Source of the DNA: Atrichornis clamosus
Lineage: Eukaryota > Chordata > Aves > Passeriformes > Menuridae
DNA: 64,000 nt
Reading direction: 5' to 3'
NCBI GenBank assembly: GCA_013400975.1
Contig: WBMZ01014047.1
Span: 26,289 to 90,288 of the forward strand
Shown here in pieces: positions 48,219-61,034 of the stretch. Positions within the stretch are counted from its first letter, which is position 1; each line of letters starts with the position of its first letter. Made by a program: the position numbers and the translations under genes. The notes below the pieces were generated by a model. The model ran no database searches. It saw only the letters and a program-made list of their open reading frames with translations, and had not been told where the DNA came from.

Positions 48219-48622
48219 CTGCTTTCTCAGGCCTCAATAACTTAGAGGAGCTGGATCTATCGAACAACAGCTTGCAGAGTTTTGAATATGGAGTACTGGA
48301 AGATCTTTACTTTCTGAAAATACTGTGGCTGAGAGAGAATCCTTGGAGATGCGATTACAACATTCATTATCTTTTCTACTGGCTGAAGCATCACTACAAT
48401 GTTCACTACAATGGCCTAGAATGCAAAATGCCTGAGGAATACAAAGGATGGTCTGTTGGAAAATATGTTCGAAGTTATTATGAGGAGTGCCCAAAAGACA
48501 AGCTTCCCATTTATCCAGAAACTTTTGATCTGGACAAAGATGATGAGGAATGGGAACGACACAAAGAGCAAACAGTTCAAACAGTAAAGAAGCACGGTGT
48601 AATTGTCACTGTGATCGGCTAA
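48219..48622 (+). CDS. LRRC17: LRRC17 coding exon 3 (C-terminal cap and tail)
   Basis: 404 nt, from the acceptor TTTTCTATTGACTAG to the stop TAA at 48620-48622. It completes codon 305 and encodes 306-438. FSGLNNLEELDLSNNSLQSF and LEDLYFLKILWL are the last repeats. NPWRCDYNIHYLFYWLKHHY (345 onward) with later cysteines forms the second LRRCT cap. KGWSVGKYVRSYYEECPKDK and an acidic then basic tail follow, ending VIVTVIG. Total protein is 438 residues, close to the 441 of human LRRC17. No frameshift, stop or poor splice site was seen. The 3' UTR end could not be fixed because no convincing AATAAA lies nearby. Confidence 0.96.
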
Positions 48623-51600
48623 TAAGAGAAGCCTTTTCTTTAGTACATTTAAATATTTGATACTTTGAAAAAGAAAAACATGTTGTTTACATTTTTTGCT
48701 AAATATACTGATGGTTTGTAGGAATATCTGCCTACAAAGATTTCTGTTTGTTGCAGAAAATAACTCCAGAATGGTGTTAGTTATACAGCATACTTCATCC
48801 AATAATTGTTTTTGAAAATTTGTTCTGGACACTCCTGTGAAATATTTTGGCAAATGTTTGAAACTATGTAGTAGAAATTGATAGACACAAATGTACCTAA
48901 TGTGATGGGGAGGAGCTGTCTTATGTATGAACACAGCTTATGTGTTCACACAGAAATAGCTGCAGGATTGTGACCAAGATACATTTTTCTTGAATGTATT
49001 GACAGTTCTTTGTATCTATCAGTTTCCTGGAATATTCCCAGAAAACATTTCTAAGATTTTTGTATCGACTTTCTGTTATTTTGTTGTATACCAAAAAAAC
49101 AAATGGAAGACTAACCTTAAATACAGTTCTAGAAAAACAGGAATGGCAGTTATTATACTGATTAAGATTCAAACACAGAAGGTGGGTTCTCCCTACTGAC
49201 TTACCAGTGTTTCAGCTCAGTCTTGAGTGAATAACTCAGCCTCTGCCTCTTTCCTACTTGAGCTGCCTTAAAATCATGAGTAGCCAAGACATGGTTGGTT
49301 CCCAAGATCCAGTTCCACATGCTCATAATTGCCTTGTTTGGTTTTTGAAGTAGGCAGAGCTGAAATCTTTCCTGGAAGAATTTTAGGTTGTCATATGACT
49401 TTGACACAGATTACATGGCACCACTTATACGTGACGAGGATCATATGAAGGATGCTGTGCTCTGCATCCCGCACACCAGCCCCCACCCAAACTGAAGGTA
49501 AGTTTGCTTTTGAGAGCTCAGAAGTGTGGGACATTCTCAAAGTTCACCCTTCCCTCATCTCATTTGTGTCTGTGTCTGTGTTTGTCCCTGAAAATTCCTG
49601 GATTCAAATCAGAGGCACAGAATTCATGTTTAGGATAAAGCGGCGATACGAAATACACCGGTATCTTACAGTCACTCCAAGACAATGCACATTACAGCAT
49701 CTCCTTATCAAACAACAATGTGAGCATACATTGAGTAAAACCTGTGATTATCCTAATATTACAGTAACAGAGCTGGACAAATGCCTCAGCTAAGTAGATG
49801 ATGTCTCTAAAGATAAAATTTCTTGTTACATCATATACTTAGATCACTAAGAAATGCTTAAGTGCAGGGTACAAATTCAGGAACAAAAATTTAAATTTCT
49901 CTTGGCTACCATGGAAAAAGTTCTGGCAAAGTCCAGGGAGAAAATTTTCTCCTCTAAAGACCTGGAGACAATTATGGTGTTTGTGCATTCCTCTGGTGCT
50001 TTAACCACAAGTCCAAAAGGTCACACATTTTGTTTTACAAGTGCAATACAAAGCACTCAGTGCTTTTGTGCTAACATGAAGTAAAAGAACACCATAAAGG
50101 AAAAATTCAGGAGTTATTAAGGGTGCTAGGAATGTCAAAGAATCTCAAAGCAAATGCATCCCACTATTAATTGCATTCCTTCATATCCTCCATTATTCAA
50201 ATTATGAATATATTTAATAATGCTTTGCTGATAAACTGGATAATTTAGCCATTTCTTCCACAATATCTTTCTAAAACTTTATAGTCAAATACAACAGTAC
50301 CTGACTCATCCCTATACCTGGAAATACCTTAAGCATTAACTTAATTATTAAAGGTTAATCCTGATAAAATGGAATAGGGAGGAAAATCCCATTTGGACAG
50401 TAATATTCACTAAATAGGGCGTATTCTGGAAACTTGAAAGTGCTGAAAGTAAAAACCAAAAAAAGTCAGTCACAAATAGTAGCCAGCATTAAGTGAAGTC
50501 CTTCTCCTCTCAAATTCTGGAGGATTTTCAATACAGAACTACTGGGTATGATTGAAAAGGACAGACAATGAAACCACAGCAGAACATCTGTTATTGGCTG
50601 CACAGCCAATGGAGAAAAGCTGAGTAGGAAAAAATGCATTTATAAACCATGTTTTGTTAATTTCTGCAAAGAGTCAGTGTTAGGAAAAAAATACTAGCTT
50701 AAGACAGGCTAGGTCTGAGTAGAAAAGACAATCCAGGAAAAGAACATATGACAAAATCTGTGTGAGAAGGCTCTAACCTCTTTGATCAGCAAAAATACCA
50801 GTTGGAAAAGCAGTGGAACAAGACTGAGGACCACAAGCAGTGACCTAATTGCTGTTAAAAGGCCCTGGGGATTCCCAAACAGATCGTGAATGTACCTCCT
50901 AGGACCAAGGCTAAAACCTGTGGTATGCAGCGATAAATCACATAATTGTTCAGTTGAAGCCAGAGTTAAGGGAGGGTGAGATCACTCAGCGTTCTCAAAC
51001 AGTGGCACCAGGAAGTGCTGCATCTGCTGAAGGTTCAAGGGGGATGAGGAACTGAACATCCTGCCTATATCTAACAGCACAAGACGTTTGGCCACAGCTG
51101 TTAACTGAAAACTGTAAGTTAGGGAGGGACACATTAAGAAGGAACATGGTTCAACAACTATCCTGCAAATAAAGGTTTCCATGTGAACTTGTGAAATCAG
51201 TGTCAGCACAGAAGCTCCATGAAAGAAACACTTGTGCAATAACATCAATTAAATTCAGTACTTAAGAGCAGTGCTGATTAGACATCTGGGAATCAACAAA
51301 TGAAAAGAATTCTAGCAGTGAAGAGAAGAATGGTCTGAAGTTTTGAATGCTGGAATTGTCCTTGCAACAATTTTTCCTAGATGGTCTCTGAAGCTTTCAA
51401 GCTTTTAAGTACAATGCACTATAATTTTATTCCTTACTGTTTAAAGTTATTATTTCAGTTTTTTTCAAAGATACTATAGAATTCTTTCAAAATAGACACA
51501 GAAATATTCAAGTGGTGGTTTAGTTTCCTATAATTAATAAAAAAAGCATGTGTGTGCCCTGGGGAAACTCTCCTTGAAAAACTAGCTAAAACATATTAGG

Positions 51601-54600
51601 TTTTTATGCATGTTGGCATTTGCAGACACCTCCACTGAGGATGTGGCAGAATAGACAGTAATTGCAACTACAGAAAATATAAGAACACAAAAATGGAAAT
51701 AGGAGGTTGGGACAAGGATAATACAGGTTAGCATGATCTCCTGACAGGGACTACTAGCAAATTCTTTGAGAAAAGACTGTATGAACAGAAAAAGCATAAA
51801 AGAGGTATTAAGAGGGCGCAGAAAGAGGTAGCACAAGGAAGAAGACAATAATATATCTGAAAAACATACAAATGGGGGAAATGACAAACAATTGGTAAAA
51901 ACTTCAGCATTACAGGGTTAATTGCTATTTCTTTGAGCTTCTCAAAAAGTACACCCTCCATCAAACACCACAGCCACAAAACACAATTTAATGTTTACAT
52001 CTCTATATTTCTATACTATTTAATCACAAAAGTCCCAGAAGTACTTCTAAAAGAAAATCATGGGCCTTCCTCTTCCTTTACAAGCTATTTATGTCTTTCC
52101 TTTCAGTAATTTCTCTCTTGATTCACCTTCTTTCTCTGCCTATAGCCAGGAAATAACTGCATGATACTATTTCATGAAGACAATTGCCTTGTATTCCTGA
52201 CATGCAGTGCATGTACTTGGAGTGCTGCCTTAAGGGAGAAAAGACAGTGCTCTACAGAGACAGTGCTGCTCTCTCTACACAGCCTCATGAAACACAGGAA
52301 AGATTATTTTGCACAATGTTTTGCCATGACAGAGTGTAGGAAAAATGGATATGTCCGTCAATACTATGACCACTACTGGAAATAAAACACTTCAAAAGCT
52401 TCTGAGGAAACGTCAGCTCCTGCACTATGAATATGAATGGCAGCATTTAAATACAGTTCCCAGTCACACATGCAAGACAAATGATTCTCCAAGATCACTA
52501 AGTAGGTGGAGGAATACCACAAACAGCTGAGCTATAACTCATGCATCTCATACACTCATTTTCTCCAGCACAGTAATGCATTGATTTGCCAAAGACAGTC
52601 TGAGCTGGAATCATATTAACATTCCCATGCAGATATTAGACAAAGACTACTATTTCATGAATACACCACAAGCCAAAGTTAAGAGTACACAAAACCAATT
52701 ATTTTAAATTGCAGATAATTAATTTATCCAAAAAAACCCACAAACATGTTTAGCCAGCTGAACAGACCTAAACCACAGTTAATATAATTGCTGTTTGAAC
52801 TTTAACAATAAAAATATGTTGCCAAAATTTGTGTAATCTTGGATTTATTTGAAAAGATGAGGTCAGAACTGTAGCTCGGGTAAGTTCGAATGGAAAGCTT
52901 CATCACATCTGTAGTCTATAATTGAACAGACAGTTCAACTCAGTTTGTTAGTTGAAAAATTGTCAAAGAGTCTCAATGTGATCTTCAATCACTAAAAGAA
53001 GATAGAAAAATAGTTTTGCAGCAACATTAAACCATCCTCAAGATCTTCTAAAGAATAGCACAAGTAGGCTACATGATAAATATCATGAGTTTCAACATAA
53101 AAACATATGTAATTAATCTAAATAGCAATAGTACATTGATTGAAATGTTTCATGCTTAAAAAGAACTACTCTGTATCTTCAAAGCTAGAAGAAACAGCTT
53201 TATAAATCAATGTTTTCTAAAAGCCCCTGTAGACTGCTATATGTGATTCATCACAACTAGTTTAAAATAGCACTGAGTAGATGTAAATGGATATAACGTT
53301 TGATTTTGAGCATACAGAAAACATTAGTTATCAACAAAAATGGCAAATGCAAAGTTTATAGATACACGAATTGAATTTAATGTCTTTGATATGTAAGGTA
53401 AATGGAAATGGATGGCAATACCAAACTGATATTCCAACTGATATAATCAACACTGGATATGAATCAATTAAACATTGTGACAGAAAATGCAGTTTGTATA
53501 TAAGATGTAATTCTATCACAACGGTTCTTTACATATTTTTAGCTCTAAACACAAGAAATATTACTATGATTTCAGTTTTGTACTGAAATACATAAGGAAA
53601 ACAAAATCATAGAAGCATCTAACATTTCTAAGTACAACACCCATAAGGAGGTGACATGGCCGTCTATGATCTATTTTGGCTTGCTTTCTTTATCAGCTGC
53701 CAAAGTTCTTTATGATACTGGATTAAATTCTTTCACTAAACAATTTGCGTGCTCATATCAATGAGAATGTTATTTTATCCTGTGATATAAAAGCCAAAAC
53801 CATGACCAAAATACTTTTTATTCTTGGCCAATTGTTCTTTTCCATCACCAATCTAGAGAGCAAATTGTTCTCACCCATAATTACACAGTAATTTTCTAAA
53901 ACAAATCACATTGAAATTGTAATAGGCTGCATGAACAATTTCAGTCATGTTTATCTGATTAAATATTAAATGCATTATAATCTCAAAACATCAAAATATA
54001 CTTTTTTATTTTGAAAACAAAACCATTTTTCTTTTCTTTTTATGCATTTGAATTCAATTAAAGTGTAGGCTAGAAAAGAGTCAATCAGTAACATTCTCCT
54101 ACTTCAGAAATACTGTGCCAGAAATCAAAAGTGCTTCTTGGGATCTTGCCTAGTTGTAGCAGTGGAGTTTTTTTCACATGATAACACTACCAAGATGTTT
54201 TCAGACTCTTCATGATAAAATGGCTGAGTAGCAGCTGGGATGCAGGTGGTTCCCAATGAATCAAGTACACTTTCACAGCTAGCACTGAACCTCTCACACT
54301 GATCATAAAAGCTTTTTGCTTTCCTGCCTACATCTCTGCTTACTGGTGCATACAGCCACACTGAGAAAAAGATTACTGACCTGAAACCATTGCAAAATGC
54401 TGTCACACAAAGGGAATTAACCTTCAAACACTCAGTCACATGTACTTCCACACATGGTATCAGGAAGAACTAAGATGGCTTTTTACATTCAGAGGGACAC
54501 TGTTTTAGCTGTAGAATCAAGTACCAATTATTAATGAACACCACATTAATATCTTGTACCACACTTAGTTTTTGGAGGTTGGTTTTTTTTTTTGCTATAG

Positions 54601-56540
54601 CCACATTCAAAGATATCTAGGTGGTTCAGAATGCAGCTGGGAATTTACAAAGATTTTTTAGGGTACAGAAATGTGTAGGCCCTTTTTAATAGCAAATTCT
54701 TCCTTATATCCCTTCAAAGACCTGCATCCATGATAATTATAGTTGGATTCATCATGAGCTTCTCCAAACAAAAGTCTGTTTCATTTGGACATGTAGATCA
54801 TTTCCTTAACTTCAAAACCCAATCTAATTTAAAACTCAGTGTCAAGACCACAGCAGCCACCTTAAAAGCAATGACAGCAATCATTAATGACAGCAAAAGA
54901 ATGACAGCAATCATTTTCTGTCAATAACTCAACATCAGGGTACTGTGGTACCACTGACTTTTTTTAGGATACTGTAATTTACAAAGCAAATGGTTTCCAG
55001 CTGGCCCCAAAGACAGATCTTGTCCAGCCATAAGTACAAAATGACAGATTTTATTTTGCAGAGGAGCAGAACACAAAGCTGCAAAAAATGACAGAGTGCT
55101 AATAATGACATTTACTAAATATCCTGTAATTTTGAAATTATCCATCACCAAACATCATCTAGAATGCCAGAGAAAATAAAGGCTGCTAATCATAAGTTCC
55201 AAAACTTTCAGAAGCCAAGGCATGCTTTATTTTCCAGAGTCTGTGAATGCTCAGAGCAAACACAGATTTGGCCTGGAGGAAACAACACCCAGTAACAATC
55301 TCCTGTTGAAGAAGAATTTCTCTACATACTGGATCCACCAAAAAGAGAACATGAAGGTTCACAGAGGGAGGGAAAGGAACAGAGAAAGAGCTCTGCCTTT
55401 CTGCAGCAAATGGTTAGGCACTCCGCTAGAGCAAACCTCTGGTCTGTCTTCTAAAGGGAAGAGCTTTTTCTGCATTTCCCATACTGAATAAAATAGTAAC
55501 AGCTCAAGAAAATGAAACCAGGTGACAGCCACACAGATTTGCAATTCTCTCTGGATCAAGGGAGCTGCAATATTTTTAAACACAAAATGGAAGCATTTCA
55601 GTAGACTCCCTGCTTATCTGTAATAATTTTTGATCCTTCTGCACTTTACAAATAAATAAAGCCATTATTTTGTATCTTGCCGCAAAGTTCCACAGCCCTA
55701 GCTCCCAGCACACATCCCAGGGCATGCTGAATTACACCAGAAACCTACGTTTAGGTGACTTAGTTGCACCCAAAATGTCTACAAAAGTGTACACAATACA
55801 AAGGTACACAATTAAAAAACTATTCAGGTATATGCATTCTGATCTAATTATGGAAGTCAAACCAATCAGTGCAACTGCTATTAAGAATGGTCAGAATTTA
55901 GACTATTATTCCCTAGTTATGCCCTGATATAGTCCAGAAACTAGACATCTTTAGTGAACTCAATCTAGTCAGATTAAAATTTTAAGTATTTTAAGATAGC
56001 AGTCTGTCTTCTGACTTTTTCAGTTTGATCTTCACTCCATCCCCCCCTCTCATCAGGCATTCCATCTAACTGAAGCTAAGACTCCAAGCCCGTGATCCCT
56101 CCTGTTTCATCCCTGTCACTGCACTCTTCACCTCCCAGAAAAGCAGCCCAACTCATTCCACCCTGTACTTCTGACACACGCTCTATTTTCCTAACACCTC
56201 CCAAGCCTGTTTTGCACCAGCATCACTGCTCAGTCTTGAGAGAACAGTACCAGCACCTTCTGTCCTGGCAAAGAATCCAGGGACCTGCCTTGATGCTCAT
56301 GGCATCAAGCTGCCACAGCTCAACCAGAGAATGGCATCCTGCCAAAAGACAGCTAGATAAATTGTTGGACCAAGAACACTTAATTTATACAGCATAATTT
56401 TCTATTATATATTATGGGGATTTTGTTTTATGCAGAGCAGCTATGTAGACTTACATGTCTTCTTCTCTTGTGAATCTGCACCCACACATTCCACTTCTGT
56501 ATAATAACTCTTAATATTTGAACATTATAATGGACTTATG
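48623..56540. other. Sequence downstream of LRRC17; old FBXL13 intron
   Basis: Begins with the LRRC17 3' UTR of unknown length. Plus frames at 49452-49793 (113 codons) and 49854-50084 (76 codons) and the minus frame at 54125-54451 (108 codons) are open but unrecognised. Repeats of ATGACAGCAATCATT occur near 54868-54913. The remainder is AT-rich unique DNA. Confidence 0.4.
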
Positions 56541-56544
56541 CTAC

Positions 56545-56611
56545 AGCCATCTTCCATTGGCTTTTTTCTTTCATTCCTTTTCAGTAGATTATATTTTATC
56601 CATTCTCTGAA
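56545..56611 (-). pseudogene. Candidate 5' exon of FBXL13
   Basis: The acceptor ATTCTGTTTTACAG ends at 56612. The open frame then reads FREWIKYNLLKRNERKKPME. This is a basic, helix-favouring segment with a tryptophan, plausible for the N-terminal region of FBXL13 upstream of the F-box. I cannot align it from memory. The donor is unclear (possibly GGCT|GTAGCA). It is on the right strand and in the right interval, but it may be chance. Confidence 0.3.
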
Positions 56612-57514
56612 CTGTAAAACAGAATGAGTAATATAATATGGCTTCTGGCCTGAATGAAGAAAAATCCACAAAACTCTGCAATTTGCTGTAAAATACAAAA
56701 CAGTCAAGCTCAACAATATAAACTTCTGAATAGAACTGAGGTTTATTATTTAAAATTTAAATAAAATATGCATTGATAATATTTTTCATATTCATTCATT
56801 TTAATACAATTTCTAATTGTTTGTCATTTTCTGAAATATTGAGCAATAAAAGTTTGCTTGCTTTCACCACCATAAAGCCCTGCTGCTGTCATCTATACTT
56901 TAGTAATGTACAGATCTGTATTTATGGGAGGACATTTGAGTATTTATAGAAAATAATTTAAAAGTGCTAGATATATGCATTTACTTAAGTGCTATTCATA
57001 TTTCCTTGATAATACAATAAATACAAAAAACCTCAATGTAACAGAATACAAATTCAATTAATATTTTACCAATTTTAACCTTCAGTAAAGGTCCCATTTT
57101 CCTTCTAGGCTAAATAATAAGAAACCATTAGATTCAGAACAAAAATGTATTTCAAATAAGTCATACATCTCTGATATATGAAAATACACTATCTCTCTGT
57201 ATCTGGCTTGCTGGAAATACTACTGAATAAATTAGACTTTACATGGCTACTTTCATTTGCAAAAATCTCCCTTATTTCATATAAAATTGTAAAAATCATT
57301 TCATATTCTTAAGAGAAATTATAAATGGAACATGCCACTGCTCTAGTCCAGCTTCTCTCATAATACAACAAAACTCTTAGCTGAGAAAATCTTACAAAGG
57401 CTGCACTGAAGGAAAAAGGAATAATCTTTCATGTCCTTGATGTATAAGACAATAAGAGGAAAAAAAAAGGTGGTGGGGTTTTTTTTCAAGAAAGGCTATT
57501 GTATTAGGAAAATA

Positions 57515-57690
57515 TTTGTAGCAGAAAGTATTATGAAGTACTGGAATAAACTGTCTGTCAAGATTGGCGTGTCTCCAACACCTGTGATTTTTAAGATGAC
57601 TAAAAACACCCTGGACAATGTGCACCGAGGTTAACCACAGTAGAGCTTGAAAATAGTCACCTCCCTGCTGATTCTGTGATTCTTAGAAAG
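57515..57690 (+). mobile_element. CR1 LINE ORF2 end and 3' terminus
   Basis: The plus frame gives AESIMKYWNKLSVKIGVSP, then TPVIFKMTKNTLDN, the decayed CR1 ORF2 C-terminus (VVKHWNRLPxEVVESPSLEVF-type). About 60 bp later come the CR1 terminal octamers GATTCTGTGATTCTTAG. It is 5'-truncated. Confidence 0.75.
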
Positions 57691-57699
57691 GATTTACAC

Positions 57700-58285
57700 C
57701 AGTGTTCCTAACAGAATTGTACCTCCTATATAATTAGCACTCTGTGCTTTTCAAAACAAAATACCCCACACTTCTCTAATTCTAAATGGAGGATCATCAA
57801 ATGTTATACACATAACAAAGAAATCAGTGGTCACGTCATTATCATATTTTAAAACATATCTATGTATAATCCCTGTTTTTCAAAGGAAAAATTGGATTAC
57901 ATAAAAATATGAGCTACCTAATGCCAGGCATACACGAAAAGAAGGAGAGAGCATAAGAGAACAAAGATCATTTACTTTCAGACACAAAAGCAAATTATCC
58001 TTTTGTTCCTGGGTATACCACCATGTTCCTCACAAATAGAGCTGATTAAAGTATAGAAATGTAAAAGGACTTTGTTCAGGTCTGAAGTAGGCAAAAACTC
58101 ACAACTAACTGGTTTTAACATAGAATAAAATTAGAGAAAATTAATACTGATACTAAGTTTGGAATCTCTCTTCATGTTGTTCTGTTAAAACAAAAACTTT
58201 TTCCTCCCAAAAAGGAATGACATAAATATTGCTTGGTAAAAGGTTTTTCCTATTATGTTCCTGAGGTATATTTAAAATACATAGA
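57700..58285. other. Non-coding, no feature recognised
   Basis: AT-rich DNA between a CR1 fragment and a candidate exon. Confidence 0.3.
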
Positions 58286-58290
58286 TTTAC

Positions 58291-58358
58291 CCCAGATAAA
58301 GCTTCATTAAATTTCTGCTGTAAAAGTCCCATTCTTTGGCACATAATTCTTCAAACAT
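58291..58358 (-). pseudogene. Candidate 5' exon of FBXL13
   Basis: The acceptor TTATTTTTTTAG ends at 58359 and the donor CTGGG|GTAAATC lies at 58291/58290; 68 nt. One frame is open throughout and protein-like (MFEELCAKEWDFYSRNLMKL). Strand, splice signals and position suit an N-terminal FBXL13 exon. I cannot confirm the match from memory. Confidence 0.35.
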
Positions 58359-58999
58359 CTAAAAAAATAATTTATGGCAGTACACAAAACAGTGCTGTTT
58401 TATGAATATTTTTAGTCAGGCAAAAATATTAAATCTTGTCTTTTCCACGTTGATTGCTGCAAATTAAAGGATCTAATTTAAGGTGATGAACATTCAAGTA
58501 TAATTTTCTGTGTATACTCAGAAGTACTTCATTACCAAATGACTTCATTAGCATTTCTGCTTTTACAGAGAGAAGTTAAAGAAAAAGCTAAATTAGCATA
58601 CAAACCAGAACTAGTATGTGTGCCTGAAGGAAAGCTGAATAACTGAATTTCAGTCTTTCATTTTCATTGATCTTTTATTAATCAGCTGTACTCAGCTACT
58701 TAACATATTAAACAAATACTTTAGTTACTCTTTGCAAGAATGGTTTCATTGAAAAAAAAATTGACCCATTGTTATGTCAACCATTTACCCAGTGATTCTA
58801 ACCGATATTTTAATAAACCTGTTTGAACTTCTACAAAACAAAAACCGTGTAAGACTACAGGCCAAGAATATCCCTGCAAAAGAAAATATGGTCCTTTGAA
58901 AGTGTAAATAGCAATTGGCCTCAGAAAATACTGGGGTTTGTCTCATTTATTCCTCTTACTCCTAAGAAAATCTATGAGAGGATTGGACTGCAACATATT

Positions 59000-59068
59000 T
59001 GTATATGTATACATGTATATGTATATAGATACATACATATATGTATATATGTATATGTATACATATAC
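59000..59068. repeat. TATG/TATA alternating simple repeat
   Basis: Alternating purine-pyrimidine repeat of GTATAT, ATACAT and TATGTA units, largely self-complementary, about 70 bp. Confidence 0.85.
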
Positions 59069-60426
59069 TGTATGAATCAACTATTCCACTTCTGGACTGA
59101 TCTGAATACTATTTGAATAGTTATTAAAAGAGGAAACAGCTGAAATGCAATTGCTGTGAACTTGGGACAGATGTACTAACAGAAGACAAAATTGAGTACA
59201 GTTGTCTAGATAAAATTAAGTGAAAAATCCGGTCACACTGAATGCCAACTTACAGACTCAATTGTTTAGTGAGTGGGTCCTAAGATTAAGGATTTATTAC
59301 TCACATCCTGTTGAAAACTTCAACCAGAAGTGACAATTGCACAGAATAAAAAAGCAAGAAATATCACATTATTATCTAAGATTCCAGTGTAAACAAAACT
59401 AAATCCTTAGTCTTTTTTAATCTCACGCTGTGCTGTCTTCATTTAAAAGGGCGAAAGAACACACAGAGAAGAGAAAAAATAAGAAATACTACAGTCAATG
59501 ATGCAGTGCTTGAAGGCCACATCCCTGGTTCATGTAGGTAAATATGCTGTGGACAGCAATGATGTTAACACAAGTATCACTTCAGTTTGATTACCACAAA
59601 AGCAAGAGTTTAATAAATCATCTAAACAAAGAGGAGCATTAAGTGGAGGTTATATTCATTAAATATTCTGTAGATAAAAAACCCACAAACAAACAAACAA
59701 ACAACTGCAACCTCCCCTAAACCCATAGATATCAAAAGAAAAGTATTTTATATGTTTTTAGAGACACACACAATAATTTAGTATGCACCACAAGAATGCA
59801 TGTAATCCCTTTGCCAATATTTCTCTGAGCTTTTCTTCTAAAAATCTAAGTGGAACTTCTGGATGCCCAATAAATACACCAGAACACAGCAACTGCAAAA
59901 AGAAACTTCAAGTTAACAGTTGGTATTAACAGCAAAGTAATATCTAGTTATGAAGCTGTTAAAATAAACAAAGGTTTACCAGCATCTTTTAAAATACTGT
60001 AATGGAGGCATTTCTTTTTATCACTTCCCTTTCACTCAATTTTAAAAGTAATATTGCATGTATCAGCATATTCCAATTGCTAGACTTCAAAGCACTGAGT
60101 TTAGGATAGTAATAAAATATGTTGAATTTCTTTAGCAATTCCTACTAAGAATTTCCTTGCTTTTAATGTGTATTAAAAAAAGAATATATAGAAGATTGGA
60201 TCATTTTATTTCCTTAATGAAAGCAGAATTTCAAACAAGTTCAATACTGTGTAGTAAAGAGTATGTTGAATGGGAAGCTGGGCAAAAATTGATCTTGTAA
60301 TCAGTATTGAAAACAAAATGCAGTTTAAAAAATACTTGCTTTTCAGAATTGTCTTATCATACAAATTTGCATTATTTTTTAGTAATAATGCACTGAATGA
60401 AGAACCAATGAACCATTTCTCTCATT

Positions 60427-60456
60427 TGTCCTTTAGCTGAAGATAGCTAAAGGACA
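60427..60456. repeat. Perfect 12-bp inverted repeat (hairpin)
   Basis: TGTCCTTTAGCT, a six-base spacer GAAGAT, then AGCTAAAGGACA. The arms are perfectly complementary. No T-run or terminator context applies in a vertebrate genome, and its role is unknown. Confidence 0.85.
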
Positions 60457-60892
60457 CAGATCATTTACTTTGGGGCTTTGAGCTCACATACAGCAAGAAC
60501 ATCCAAACTATATAAAAGTATATCGGCAAATTGCAGTTATTTAAGAGAATATTTAATGGAAACTATAAACTAAAAGTTCTTGTGCCTTGTAAAAATATCC
60601 AAACATGACATGTAATACTACTTTCCCTTCAAGACATGGACTCTTGTTGTTATAAAATTAATGTGGAGATTGTGCTTGAATCCTTTTCAGGAAGCGAGGT
60701 GGGTGGGGAAGGCTCTAAATCAAACAAACCAAACCCACATTGTGGATATAGAGCAAAAGCCATGCACAACAAAGGCAAGGAAAGGCACCCTGTCAAGTGG
60801 GCCCTCGCTGTGCAGAGGCAGAGAGCAGGGAACACAGGTAGAAGGAATAGCTCAAGGAGCCTTGCACACTCTAATCAGAATACTGTGTAGAG

Positions 60893-61030
60893 ACAGAATC
60901 AGGCAATAACGTAAATTGGGAGGGATCTCTGAAGGTGGTTGAACAGAAGTTGCTGGGATGCCACACCATTGGAAGTGTTCAAAGTCAGGCTGGACAGGAC
61001 TTTGAACAAGCTGAGTGAGTGAAAGAAAGG
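60893..61030. mobile_element. Two abutting CR1 fragments in opposite orientation
   Basis: 60893-60950 (AGAATCAGGCAATAACG, then TTGGGAGGGATCTCTGAAGG) resembles a CR1 3' end read on the minus strand. 60965-61020 (CATTGGAAGTGTTCAAAGTC, AGGCTGGACAGGACTTTGAAC) is CR1 3' sequence in plus orientation. Both are short and diverged. Confidence 0.6.
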
Positions 61031-61034
61031 TGTT

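Larger units (their letters stand above)
58360..60890. other. Old FBXL13 intron with simple repeats and an inverted repeat
   Basis: Contains the TATG/TATA repeat at 59000-59068, a short (ACAA)n run at 59686-59704 and the 12-bp inverted repeat at 60427-60456. No exon was recognised. Frames at 60636-60909 overlap on both strands without a recognisable product. Confidence 0.4.

Noticed and set aside
53605..53650. Another CR1 3' end (AATCATAGAAGCATC...)
   Set aside because: Only the first dozen bases resemble CR1; too short and diverged to call.
54125..54451. 108-codon minus ORF
   Set aside because: No recognised family, splice context or repeat signature; length is compatible with chance.
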